Source: Acinetobacter sp. HY1485 (GTDB lineage: Bacteria > Pseudomonadota > Gammaproteobacteria > Pseudomonadales > Moraxellaceae). Taken from it: a stretch of DNA of 64,000 nt. Positions 56,938 to 64,000 of the stretch are shown here, piece by piece. The stretch lies in the NCBI RefSeq assembly GCF_027568475.1, contig NZ_JANKZG010000004.1, forward strand, positions 213,559 to 277,558, read 5' to 3'. Numbering within the stretch: position 1 is the stretch's first letter; each line of letters begins with the position of its first letter. The notes under the pieces are model-generated. The model was given only the letters and a program-made list of their open reading frames with translations. It was not told where the DNA came from and did not search any database. A program made the translations under genes and the position numbers.

Positions 56938-58887
56938 ATGACAAAAATGATGGCGCAAAACGGAATGGGTGTGGGAACAGCAAAAAATTGGCTATGGCTT
57001 TTTTTATGCGGTACAGCATGTACAAGCTATGCAGATAACCAAGATTTTAGTCAGGCACTAAGAGTTGCAAACTCAAGTACGGCGTTAGATCAGTACGTAT
57101 TTTCTATGCAAAACGATGTGCTCGGTTATTATCCTGAATATTGGAAGCTTAATCAAAATCTTGCTTTTCAACCTGCTGCCAATATTCTTAATTTTGTTCA
57201 ACGTTACCCACAGTCGGCAATGGCAGAAAAACTCGCATCCGATTTTGTAGAAGAAAAAGTAAAACAAGCTGACTTTTTTGGGGCACAGCCATTACTGCCT
57301 TATATTTCTAATCCTGACCAAGCAGAAACTTGTGCAATTGCTCAAGTACGTGCCAAAACAGGCGATGCGTTAGCACTTGCAGAATATCAAGATTTATCTT
57401 TAAGTACTGAGAGTATGCCAGAGTCTTGTATGGGGCTTAGCCGTATATTATTACAAAGCCCTTTGATGACCACAGAAGATAAAAAACAACGCTTATGGAC
57501 ACAACTTAGAGCAGGGCAAACAGGACAAGCGGTGTCGACTGCCCAAGCGATTGGTTTAAATGTTTCTTTAGCTCAGCTTAACCAAATTCAACAAAATCCT
57601 TTGGGTTATTTGTGGTCTGCGCCTAAAAATAACGAAACCGATTATGCTTATTTAATTTTTGCGCTTGGGCGTTTGGCAACCAATGATTTAGTCACAGGTT
57701 TAAGTTCTGCCAATCGTGCTGCCGAAAATACGCCTCCTGATGTGCAAAAGTATTTATATCGTACAGTGGCATATATTGGTGGCACCACAGTACTTAAAAA
57801 TAATTTTAACCGTATTGTGCTTAATTATTTTAACGCGAGTGTGGGGCTTGCATTTAGTCCTGAAGAAGCAGAAATTTATGCACGCCAAGCCATTCGTTTT
57901 GGTTCATGGCAAAGTGTGATTCGTGCTATTTCAAGTATGAATGTAATGCAGCAGCAAGAAGACCGTTGGCAATATTGGTTGGCACGGAGCTATGAAAATT
58001 CGGGTAACAAACCACAAGCAAATGCGATCTATCAACGTCTTGCCGATCAAGGTGATGATTACCATAACTTACTAGCGCAAGAACATTTGGGTCGAAAATA
58101 CAATAAGTTAGAACAAAGTCAGCCCACATCAAATGATATTATACGTTTAAATCAAGATATCAATTTTAATCGGGCATTTACACTTAAGAGTATTAATGCA
58201 CCTGCTACCTATACCAATCGTGAGTGGAATTGGGCAGTACGCCAATCATATTTAAAACATGATGATGGGCTGCTACTTGCCGCAGCACAACGCGCAACCC
58301 AAATGGGTTGGTATGACCGTGCAATTTACGCGGCAGATCGTACCCAAAATCGCCATAATTACCGTTTGAGATATGCAACACCACATCAAGATGCAGTTGT
58401 GGCACATAGCGCAAATGTAACGCTAGATCCTGCGTGGGCATATGGGTTAATGCGTCAAGAAAGCCGTTTTGTGACCACTGCACGTTCTAATGTTGGTGCA
58501 GGTGGGATTATGCAGGTGATGCCAAATACTGCTAAATTAGTCGCTCGCCAAATGGGCGAAAGCTATAATCCTGCGGCATTAACTGATATGAATACCAATG
58601 TTCGCTATGGCACATATTATTTATCTATGATACAAGGTCAGTTAGAAGGCAATGCAGTGCTTGCAACGGCAGGTTACAATGCAGGACCTAACCGAGCACG
58701 CCGTTGGCAACCAACAGATCAGTATTTACCAGCCGATCAATATGTGGAAAGTATTCCACTCAATGAAACACGAAACTACGTAAAAAATGTCATGACCAAT
58801 GCCACCCATTATGGCGTCATATTGGGACAGGGATTACAGGATATTGGAAAATGGATGCGCGACATTCCGACGCGTGCAGAACAATAG
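56938..58887 (+). CDS. slt: Soluble lytic murein transglycosylase
   Basis: Slt cleaves peptidoglycan glycan strands, releasing 1,6-anhydro products. It has 649 residues. A signal peptide (to about ADN) is followed by the superhelical U/L domain and the C-terminal lysozyme-like domain. The catalytic glutamate is in AYGLMRQESRF, with GIMQVMPNTAKLV and AGYNAGPNRARRW downstream. ATG 56938 is used, but internal ATGs nearby leave the start slightly open. The RNase T2-like gene follows at once. Confidence 0.92.
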   Translation: MTKMMAQNGMGVGTAKNWLWLFLCGTACTSYADNQDFSQALRVANSSTALDQYVFSMQNDVLGYYPEYWKLNQNLAFQPAANILNFVQRYPQSAMAEKLASDFVEEKVKQADFFGAQPLLPYISNPDQAETCAIAQVRAKTGDALALAEYQDLSLSTESMPESCMGLSRILLQSPLMTTEDKKQRLWTQLRAGQTGQAVSTAQAIGLNVSLAQLNQIQQNPLGYLWSAPKNNETDYAYLIFALGRLATNDLVTGLSSANRAAENTPPDVQKYLYRTVAYIGGTTVLKNNFNRIVLNYFNASVGLAFSPEEAEIYARQAIRFGSWQSVIRAISSMNVMQQQEDRWQYWLARSYENSGNKPQANAIYQRLADQGDDYHNLLAQEHLGRKYNKLEQSQPTSNDIIRLNQDINFNRAFTLKSINAPATYTNREWNWAVRQSYLKHDDGLLLAAAQRATQMGWYDRAIYAADRTQNRHNYRLRYATPHQDAVVAHSANVTLDPAWAYGLMRQESRFVTTARSNVGAGGIMQVMPNTAKLVARQMGESYNPAALTDMNTNVRYGTYYLSMIQGQLEGNAVLATAGYNAGPNRARRWQPTDQYLPADQYVESIPLNETRNYVKNVMTNATHYGVILGQGLQDIGKWMRDIPTRAEQ

Positions 58888-58889
58888 AT

Positions 58890-59534
58890 ATGAAGAAGTT
58901 AAAACATTATGTCGTCATTTTAGTCATGATGGGATGTTGTGTGGTCAGTCGGGCAGATATTGCAATGACCACAACGGGTAATTTAGGATATGTATTACAT
59001 ATCCAGATGACCCCTGCCATCTGTGAAATTGATGATAACGCAAAACGCCAACGTAAATGCTTAGAAGGGTACGCCATGACAGTTGCAAGTTTGGTACCTG
59101 AAGTGATGCGTTCGGACTGCTTTACCAATACGTCAGCTAATTTATCTCAAGTACAATCTAAAGTTGTGGCACGCTTAATTCCTGATGAAGCATATCGTGT
59201 ACAACTTTGGCGCACCATTGGTGGTTGTATGCCAATGAATGCATCGCAGTATTTTAGAACAATGACGACATTTGCACAAAACCTGAAAATTCCAACCTTA
59301 CTCACAGATGCTGCATCGCATACAGTTTCTTATAGTGCGTTACAAGACCAATTTATGAAACTGAATAATAGTTTGCCTGCAAATGCAATTCAATTTAATT
59401 GTCAACGTGCTGGACGTAAAGCATTACTTACCCATGCCAGTATTTGTTACAAAACCAATGGACAATTTAAAGCATGCCCAACACAAATCACGGCAAATTG
59501 TCCAACAAATTTTAATATTCAGGGTACATATTAG
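58890..59534 (+). CDS. RNase T2-family homologue lacking catalytic histidines
   Basis: The protein has 214 residues from ATG 58890, with a signal peptide ending near SRA (residue 22). It lines up with RNase I: YVLHIQMTPAICEIDD and Cys57 match the first strand and disulphide; residues 63-70 (MTVASLVP) take the place of the VLHGLWP motif; residues 106-113 (LWRTIGGC) take the place of EWxKHGxC; then SQYFRTMTTFAQNLKIP matches the DAYFGTM segment. Both catalytic histidines are absent (Ala66 and Ile110 align with them). Six or more cysteines remain, so the fold should be kept. It lies between slt and mdh. RNA cleavage is not expected; RNA binding or another function is. Confidence 0.75.
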   Translation: MKKLKHYVVILVMMGCCVVSRADIAMTTTGNLGYVLHIQMTPAICEIDDNAKRQRKCLEGYAMTVASLVPEVMRSDCFTNTSANLSQVQSKVVARLIPDEAYRVQLWRTIGGCMPMNASQYFRTMTTFAQNLKIPTLLTDAASHTVSYSALQDQFMKLNNSLPANAIQFNCQRAGRKALLTHASICYKTNGQFKACPTQITANCPTNFNIQGTY

Positions 59535-59581
59535 GCAGTTTAAGAGTACAATCATTAAGATTTTAACAAGGAGATCATGAC

Positions 59582-60565
59582 ATGAAGCAACCCGTTCGTG
59601 TTGCCGTGACTGGCGCTGCAGGTCAAATCGGTTACAGTTTACTGTTCCGTATTGCAAGTGGTGAGATGTTAGGGAAAGACCAACCAGTTATCTTACAATT
59701 ACTCGAAATTCCTGTAGAAAAAGCACAACAGGCACTGCAAGGTGTCATTATGGAATTAGACGACTGTGCATTTCCATTACTTGCTGATGTGATTGGTACA
59801 GACGATCCAAATGTTGCATTTAAAGATGCAGATTACGCATTACTTGTCGGCGCGCGTCCGCGTGGTCCAGGTATGGAACGTGCTGATCTATTACAAGAAA
59901 ATGCAAAAATCTTTACTGTACAAGGTAAAGCATTAAATGATGTAGCAAGCCGTGATGTAAAAGTATTGGTTGTAGGTAATCCTGCAAATACAAATGCTTA
60001 TATTGCAATGAAATCTGCACCAGATTTACCTGCTAAAAACTTTACTGCAATGTTACGTTTAGATCACAACCGTGCTTTAACGCAAATTGCTAAAAAAACA
60101 GATAAAGCTGTTAAAGATATCAAAAACTTAACAGTGTGGGGTAACCATTCACCAACCATGTATGCAGACTATCGTTTTGCAACAGTAAATGGTGAACAAG
60201 TTAAAGATTTAATTAACGATCAAGAATGGAATGAAAATGTTTTTCTACCAACGGTAGGTAAACGTGGTGCGGCAATCATTCAAGCACGCGGTTTATCATC
60301 TGCAGCTTCTGCGGCAAATGCAGCGATTGATCATATGCATGATTGGGCACTCGGCACTCAAGGTGAGTGGGTGACAATGGGTGTACCTTCAGATGGTTCT
60401 TATGGTATTCCTGAAGGCATCATTTATGGTGTACCTGTAACGTGCGAAAATGGTGAATATAAACGCGTTGAGAATTTAGAAATTGACGAGTTTAGCCGTA
60501 AGTATATGGATAAAACACTTGCCGAATTAGAAGAAGAGCGTAGTGCCATTAGCCACTTACTTTAG
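59582..60565 (+). CDS. mdh: Malate dehydrogenase
   Basis: This NAD-dependent enzyme of the TCA cycle has 327 residues. NAD binding is [16 protein letters not shown], the substrate arginines are in [14 protein letters not shown], and the catalytic histidine is in [13 protein letters not shown]. It is the group related to cytosolic/chloroplast-type MDH rather than the E. coli enzyme. AAGGAGAT precedes ATG 59582. It is followed by a strong terminator. Confidence 0.96.
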   Translation: MKQPVRVAVTGAAGQIGYSLLFRIASGEMLGKDQPVILQLLEIPVEKAQQALQGVIMELDDCAFPLLADVIGTDDPNVAFKDADYALLVGARPRGPGMERADLLQENAKIFTVQGKALNDVASRDVKVLVVGNPANTNAYIAMKSAPDLPAKNFTAMLRLDHNRALTQIAKKTDKAVKDIKNLTVWGNHSPTMYADYRFATVNGEQVKDLINDQEWNENVFLPTVGKRGAAIIQARGLSSAASAANAAIDHMHDWALGTQGEWVTMGVPSDGSYGIPEGIIYGVPVTCENGEYKRVENLEIDEFSRKYMDKTLAELEEERSAISHLL

Positions 60566-60569
60566 TAAC

Positions 60570-60602
60570 AAAAAAAGCACCTTTTAGAAGGTGCTTTTTT
60601 AT
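60570..60602 (+). terminator. Terminator of mdh
   Basis: The stem GCACCTT/AAGGTGC (60577-60583 and 60588-60594) with loop TTAG is preceded by seven A residues and followed by a T-run. It can form a longer A:T-extended stem. Confidence 0.92.
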
Positions 60603-60649
60603 ATCAAACTGTGCATACAATAAAACAAACAACAAGGCAGGATAACAAC

Positions 60650-60883
60650 ATGTTTAATGAACAACCCACCCTAGAACTACTCTTTGAGCAACTTGGCTTA
60701 GAGGTTGATGAAATGGATCAATTTATACAATCACATCAACTTCCAAAAGATGTTCAACTTGAACACGCGCCGTTTTGGAATGACTCTCAACGTTCTTTTT
60801 TAAAAAATCGCTGTGCAGAAGATGATGAATGGGCAATTATTGTAGATACGCTTAATCAACTGTTACATGAAAAATCAATTTAA
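60650..60883 (+). CDS. DUF2789 family protein
   Basis: The protein has 77 residues from ATG 60650 (MFNEQPTLELLFEQLGLEVD). The longer open frame begins in the mdh terminator region and is not preferred. The pattern HAPFWNDSQRSFLKNRCAED and then DEWAIIVDTLNQLLHE fits DUF2789, of unknown function. AAGGCAGGA lies upstream. Its end overlaps the next gene on the opposite strand by 9 bp. Confidence 0.82.
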   Translation: MFNEQPTLELLFEQLGLEVDEMDQFIQSHQLPKDVQLEHAPFWNDSQRSFLKNRCAEDDEWAIIVDTLNQLLHEKSI

Positions 60884-61393
60884 CTTGTGCTGAATTAATG
60901 TTTTGAACCAATGCTCTGCATGAAATGGTTTAAATGCAGAGTATTGTTGTAATAAAATTGGGTCAAAAGTAACCGTTTTTTCGTATTTAACTAACCAATG
61001 TCGTGTTAACGCGTTTTCTTGTTTACAAGCACAGGAATATGCCAAAAATAAGAATATATTGCCATCATTTAAGTGTGCCAATGGCTTTAAAATTTGCTGG
61101 GTAATCAGTGCAAACTTTGTATCATGACTCAGTTCAAAATAAATCATATACGCTTTAGCCAGTTGTAAAGACAAATCAAGATAAAGCGATACGGAAATAT
61201 CTTCAAACTCAATTCGTCCTTGCTCTAAAATAGCAATCGCTTCGTGCAAAAAATGAATTTGTTCTTGTTTATTTTTGCTTAGTGCCACCAATTGTAAGCG
61301 TAAATCTCCACGCTCTAAAGCTAACTCAGCCGAATTTTCACTTAAAAATAACTGATCTGTTTCACCAAGGCGTTCAATAATACGTTTAGTCAT
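60875..61393 (-). CDS. Hypothetical protein downstream of the 2OG oxygenase
   Basis: The protein is 172 residues and mostly helical, possibly with TPR-like repeats (FEDISVSLYLDLSLQLAKAY). No family is recognised. It starts 13 bp after the oxygenase gene on the same strand, so they form an operon. Function unknown. Confidence 0.65.
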   Translation of the reverse strand: MTKRIIERLGETDQLFLSENSAELALERGDLRLQLVALSKNKQEQIHFLHEAIAILEQGRIEFEDISVSLYLDLSLQLAKAYMIYFELSHDTKFALITQQILKPLAHLNDGNIFLFLAYSCACKQENALTRHWLVKYEKTVTFDPILLQQYSAFKPFHAEHWFKTLIQHKLN

Positions 61394-61406
61394 TCAATTC
61401 ACTCAC

Positions 61407-62006
61407 TTAAATTAAAGGAATATCGCTTCGTAACCAACCCGTAATAGATAAACGTTGTTGCTTAGACAAAAGTACTTCATGCAGTAAGTTACTTTGAAAA
61501 ATTACAATACGATTTGGCATGGGTTGAACAATATGCCAATGACCTTGTTTATCTTGCAAACGTAGTTCGCCACCAAAGTCATTTTGCCATGCTTCATGCA
61601 AATAGAACACACTCGAAACTATGCGCCCATTTTTTTCTTGTGGATTATCACGGTGTAACGCATAAAACTCACCTGCGTTGTAACATGCAAAATGTGCTTC
61701 TATATCTTTAATACCTAAAAAGAATACCCGATTTAACTGCTGTGCTAATGCCATTAAACACTGCGTGTGTTGCTGTGCAATACAAAGGGTGTCATCTAAC
61801 CATAAAATATGATCACTACGAATATTACTTACAACCCCATTTTGGATTGCAGCTTGCCGAAAAGATTCTAAATGAGACATGCATTCAAGACGTACTGCAT
61901 TTAAATATTCAGTAGAATAAGCCGCATCAAGAATATAAAAGCCAAATTCATCTAATTGATTGATAATGCGCTCAATATTCCAATGCGCAGGCAAAGACAT
62001 TTGCAT
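61407..62006 (-). CDS. 2OG-Fe(II) oxygenase family protein
   Basis: The protein is 199 residues with a double-stranded beta-helix fold. The iron ligands are His and Asp in YALHRDNPQ and the later His in SNLLHEVLL; the 2-oxoglutarate arginine is in RLSITGWLRSD. It resembles PKHD/SM-20-like hydroxylases that act on proteins or small molecules. The substrate is unknown. It is co-transcribed with the helical protein gene at 60875-61393. Confidence 0.85.
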   Translation of the reverse strand: MQMSLPAHWNIERIINQLDEFGFYILDAAYSTEYLNAVRLECMSHLESFRQAAIQNGVVSNIRSDHILWLDDTLCIAQQHTQCLMALAQQLNRVFFLGIKDIEAHFACYNAGEFYALHRDNPQEKNGRIVSSVFYLHEAWQNDFGGELRLQDKQGHWHIVQPMPNRIVIFQSNLLHEVLLSKQQRLSITGWLRSDIPLI

Positions 62007-62111
62007 AACTGTTTAGCAAAAAAAATGACACAGAAGAATACCCTGATTTGAGACGTTACATGTAAGTTTTTTTTTCATGTTAATATAGCCTCAGAAATTA
62101 GGAATATATTC

Positions 62112-62969
62112 ATGAATTATCGTCATCATTTTCATGCAGGCAACTTTGCTGATGTTATGAAACACGTGTTACTCCTTCAGCTTTTAACACGCTTAAACGA
62201 AAAAGATAAACCGTACCGTTATATCGACACCCATGGTGGGGCAGGTAAATACAATTTATCAGAAGCACCATCACAAAAATCGGGTGAATTTTTAACAGGT
62301 ATCCATCGCTTAATTCAGTTAGAAAGTGCGCAAAAGAAAACAGCACCTGAAGCTATTAAGCAATATATGAATCATGTTGAGCAATTACGTGATCAAGAAA
62401 GTAAAGGTGCTTACCCAGGTTCGCCGTGGTTTGCACTTCAAGGCATGCGCGAAATAGACAAAGCCACTGTATTTGAAATGCAGCCTGATGTGTTTGAACA
62501 ATTACGTCATAACATTCGTGATCGCCGTATGGGACTACACCATCGTGATGCTTACGAAGGCTTACTTGCGATGATTCCACCAAAAGAAAAGCGTGGATTA
62601 GTGATGATTGATCCACCTTATGAGGTTGAACGTAAAGACTTTCCTCAATTGGTAGAACTTATTCAAAAAGCACACAAAAAATGGCCAACAGGCGTATTTG
62701 CCATTTGGTATCCAATTAAAGACCGTGTGATGACAGATCGTTTTTACAAAAAAATGGCAAAAACAGATATTCGCCGTCAACTTGTATGTGAAATTTGTAT
62801 TTGGCCAGACGATACGCCTGTTGGACTCAATGGCTGTGGCTTAATGGTAATCAACCCACCTTGGAAATTTGCACAACAAGCAAAAGATGCATTGCAATGG
62901 TTACTTCCTCATTTACGTATGCAAGAGGAAGGCGCACAAATTGCAGTGAAATGGACGGTTGGCGAATAA
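62112..62969 (+). CDS. rlmJ: 23S rRNA (adenine2030-N6)-methyltransferase
   Basis: RlmJ methylates A2030 of 23S rRNA. It has 285 residues. The family start is MNYRHHFHAGNFADVMKHVL, the SAM region is YIDTHGGAGKYN, and the catalytic motif is DPPYE in VMIDPPYEV. Full length. TTAGGAATA precedes ATG 62112. pssA follows 15 bp later. Confidence 0.95.
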   Translation: MNYRHHFHAGNFADVMKHVLLLQLLTRLNEKDKPYRYIDTHGGAGKYNLSEAPSQKSGEFLTGIHRLIQLESAQKKTAPEAIKQYMNHVEQLRDQESKGAYPGSPWFALQGMREIDKATVFEMQPDVFEQLRHNIRDRRMGLHHRDAYEGLLAMIPPKEKRGLVMIDPPYEVERKDFPQLVELIQKAHKKWPTGVFAIWYPIKDRVMTDRFYKKMAKTDIRRQLVCEICIWPDDTPVGLNGCGLMVINPPWKFAQQAKDALQWLLPHLRMQEEGAQIAVKWTVGE

Positions 62970-62984
62970 CAAAGGAACGTAGAT

Positions 62985-63794
62985 ATGCGCAATACACCCA
63001 AAAATGATGGGGACTATTCTGACGATACCCATGATGGACTTACATTTGAAGTTATCGAAGAAGAAGATACGAACGAAGGTGAAAAAGTAAAACGCCGTGG
63101 TATCTATCTTTGGCCAAACCTCATCACAACGGCAGCGCTATTATCGGGTTTTTATTCTATTGTTGCGAGTATGGATGGTCATTACTTGCATGCAATCTAT
63201 GCAATTTTTATTGCGGCATTACTAGATGGTTTAGATGGACGAGTAGCACGAGCTATTGGTGCACAAAGTCCATTCGGCGAACAGTTTGACTCTTTATCAG
63301 ACCTTATTGCTTTTGGTGTTGCGCCTGCAATTTTAATGTACAGTTGGGATTTACACGAGTTAGGACGTATTGGTTTAGCATGCTGTTTTGTGTATACAGC
63401 ATGTGGTGCATTTCGTTTAGCACGCTTTAATGTACAAATTGGGACTGTGGATAAACGCTATTTCATTGGAATTGCGAGTCCATTAGCTGCAATCTTGGTG
63501 ATTTGTTTGGTTTGGGTTAGTAAAGATTACCCTGAATTATTTACACTCAAAGAAAGAACCACACAGATTTTTTATGCTGTGATTATGGTAGTCGTTGGCT
63601 TACTGATGATTTCAAATGTGAAGTATTATTCGTTTAAGCAAATGGATCGAAAGCGAGTACCGTTCATTTTCATGCTTCCAGTAGTACTTATATTAGCGGC
63701 AATGACATATAACATTCCTGTTGGCATTTTAATTGTTTGTTCGCTCTATGCACTCTCAGGATTTGTCACGACATTTCTAGCTAGGCGACACTAA
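62985..63794 (+). CDS. pssA: CDP-diacylglycerol--serine O-phosphatidyltransferase
   Basis: PssA makes phosphatidylserine for phosphatidylethanolamine synthesis in the inner membrane. It has 269 residues and eight or so helices. The CDP-alcohol motif is DGLDGRVARAIGAQSPFGEQ followed by FDSLSD. This is the integral-membrane type used by Acinetobacter, not the soluble E. coli enzyme. An acidic N-terminus of about 35 residues precedes the first helix. AAAGGA lies before ATG 62985. Probably co-transcribed with rlmJ. Confidence 0.92.
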   Translation: MRNTPKNDGDYSDDTHDGLTFEVIEEEDTNEGEKVKRRGIYLWPNLITTAALLSGFYSIVASMDGHYLHAIYAIFIAALLDGLDGRVARAIGAQSPFGEQFDSLSDLIAFGVAPAILMYSWDLHELGRIGLACCFVYTACGAFRLARFNVQIGTVDKRYFIGIASPLAAILVICLVWVSKDYPELFTLKERTTQIFYAVIMVVVGLLMISNVKYYSFKQMDRKRVPFIFMLPVVLILAAMTYNIPVGILIVCSLYALSGFVTTFLARRH

Positions 63795-63800
63795 GTAGTT

Positions 63801-63832
63801 TTAAAAGGCACTTAATTCAAGTGCCTTTTTTT
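63801..63832 (+). terminator. Terminator of rlmJ-pssA
   Basis: The stem GGCACTT/AAGTGCC (63807-63813 and 63819-63825) with loop AATTC is followed by seven T residues. Confidence 0.9.
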
Positions 63833-63848
63833 ATAAAAAATCTTTACT

Positions 63849-63854
63849 TATAAT
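63849..63854 (+). promoter_or_regulatory. -10-like element before the heptamer array
   Basis: TATAAT lies 20 bp before the start of the GTGCGAT array. The region 17 nt upstream is only a T-run, so -35 support is weak. If used, transcription would run directly into the repeats. Confidence 0.35.
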
Positions 63855-63874
63855 ATAGAAAAGACAAATCATCT

Positions 63875-64000
63875 GTGCGATGTGCGATGTGCGATGTGCG
63901 ATGTGCGATGTGCGATGTGCGATGTGCGATGTGCGATGTGCGATGTGCGATGTGCGATGTGCGATGTGCGATGTGCGATGTGCGATGTGCGATGTGCGAT
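63875..64000. repeat. Heptamer tandem repeat (GTGCGAT), at least 18 copies
   Basis: Eighteen exact copies of GTGCGAT run without interruption to the end of the window, so the true length is unknown. Because 7 is not a multiple of 3, and no stop arises in any frame on either strand, the array could lie in a coding frame whose phase changes with copy number. Otherwise it is a simple non-coding array next to the pssA terminator. Confidence 0.97.

Noticed and set aside
63875..64000. CRISPR array
   Set aside because: Units are 7 bp with no spacers, and no cas genes are present. The same holds for the 9-bp array at 39094-39219.

Overview
This window comes from an Acinetobacter-type gammaproteobacterium (Moraxellaceae). 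The evidence is an AT-rich genome with a continuous S10-spc-alpha ribosomal block, an LPS acyltransferase next to an LpsB-like glycosyltransferase, slt and mdh flanking an RNase T2 relative, and many proteins that read as Acinetobacter orthologues. The species cannot be fixed from the sequence alone. Nearly all of the window is chromosomal core. I see no insertion sequence, integrase, CRISPR array, rRNA operon or recognisable defence island.

Layout. 1-2.3 kb: lipid A/LPS genes, an LpsB-like start that is frameshifted, a macrodomain deacetylase and a broken GNAT acetyltransferase. 2.3-7.9 kb: a lipoprotein alkaline phosphatase, two tandem paralogous membrane proteins with gene debris between them, uup, slyX and a PIN-like protein. 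7.9-19.4 kb: a 14-repeat Sel1 protein, dps, topA, a metzincin-like protein coupled to a UvrD-like helicase, an RRM protein, a LysR/MFS divergent pair and small unknowns. 19.4-24.3 kb: ybaL, rpmG-rpmB, a TetR regulator, purU, engB.

24.4-38.2 kb: the ribosomal superoperon from rpsJ to rplQ, including secY and rpoA. It has a structured S10 leader and candidate internal promoters at the spc and alpha boundaries, and ends at a strong terminator. 38.3-45 kb: sdhE-ygfX, a TM protein with a PTQ repeat linker, a YheV-like protein, prlC, an HPP/TetR pair around a perfect palindrome, and rnr.

45.1-46.3 kb: tRNA-Ser(GCT) and three identical tRNA-Arg(ACG) genes, with about 0.75 kb of unknown AT-rich DNA wedged between the second and third tRNA-Arg. 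46.4-56.8 kb: membrane and metabolic genes, cycA/xpt sharing one terminator, tonB, and the ybeY-phoL-miaB group. 56.9-63.8 kb: slt, an apparently catalytically dead RNase T2 homologue, mdh, DUF2789, a 2OG oxygenase, rlmJ and pssA. The window ends inside an uninterrupted tandem array of the heptamer GTGCGAT.

The genes work mainly in translation (ribosomal proteins, tRNAs, RlmJ, MiaB, YbeY, RNase R, EngB), envelope building (LpxL-like enzyme, PssA, Slt, TonB, YihY) and metabolism. The observations most worth pursuing are the RNase T2 pseudoenzyme, the heptamer array, the 7-nt loss in the glycosyltransferase start, the tRNA-Arg-flanked insert, the PTQ linker, the metzincin-like protein, and the shared-loop terminator between cycA and xpt.
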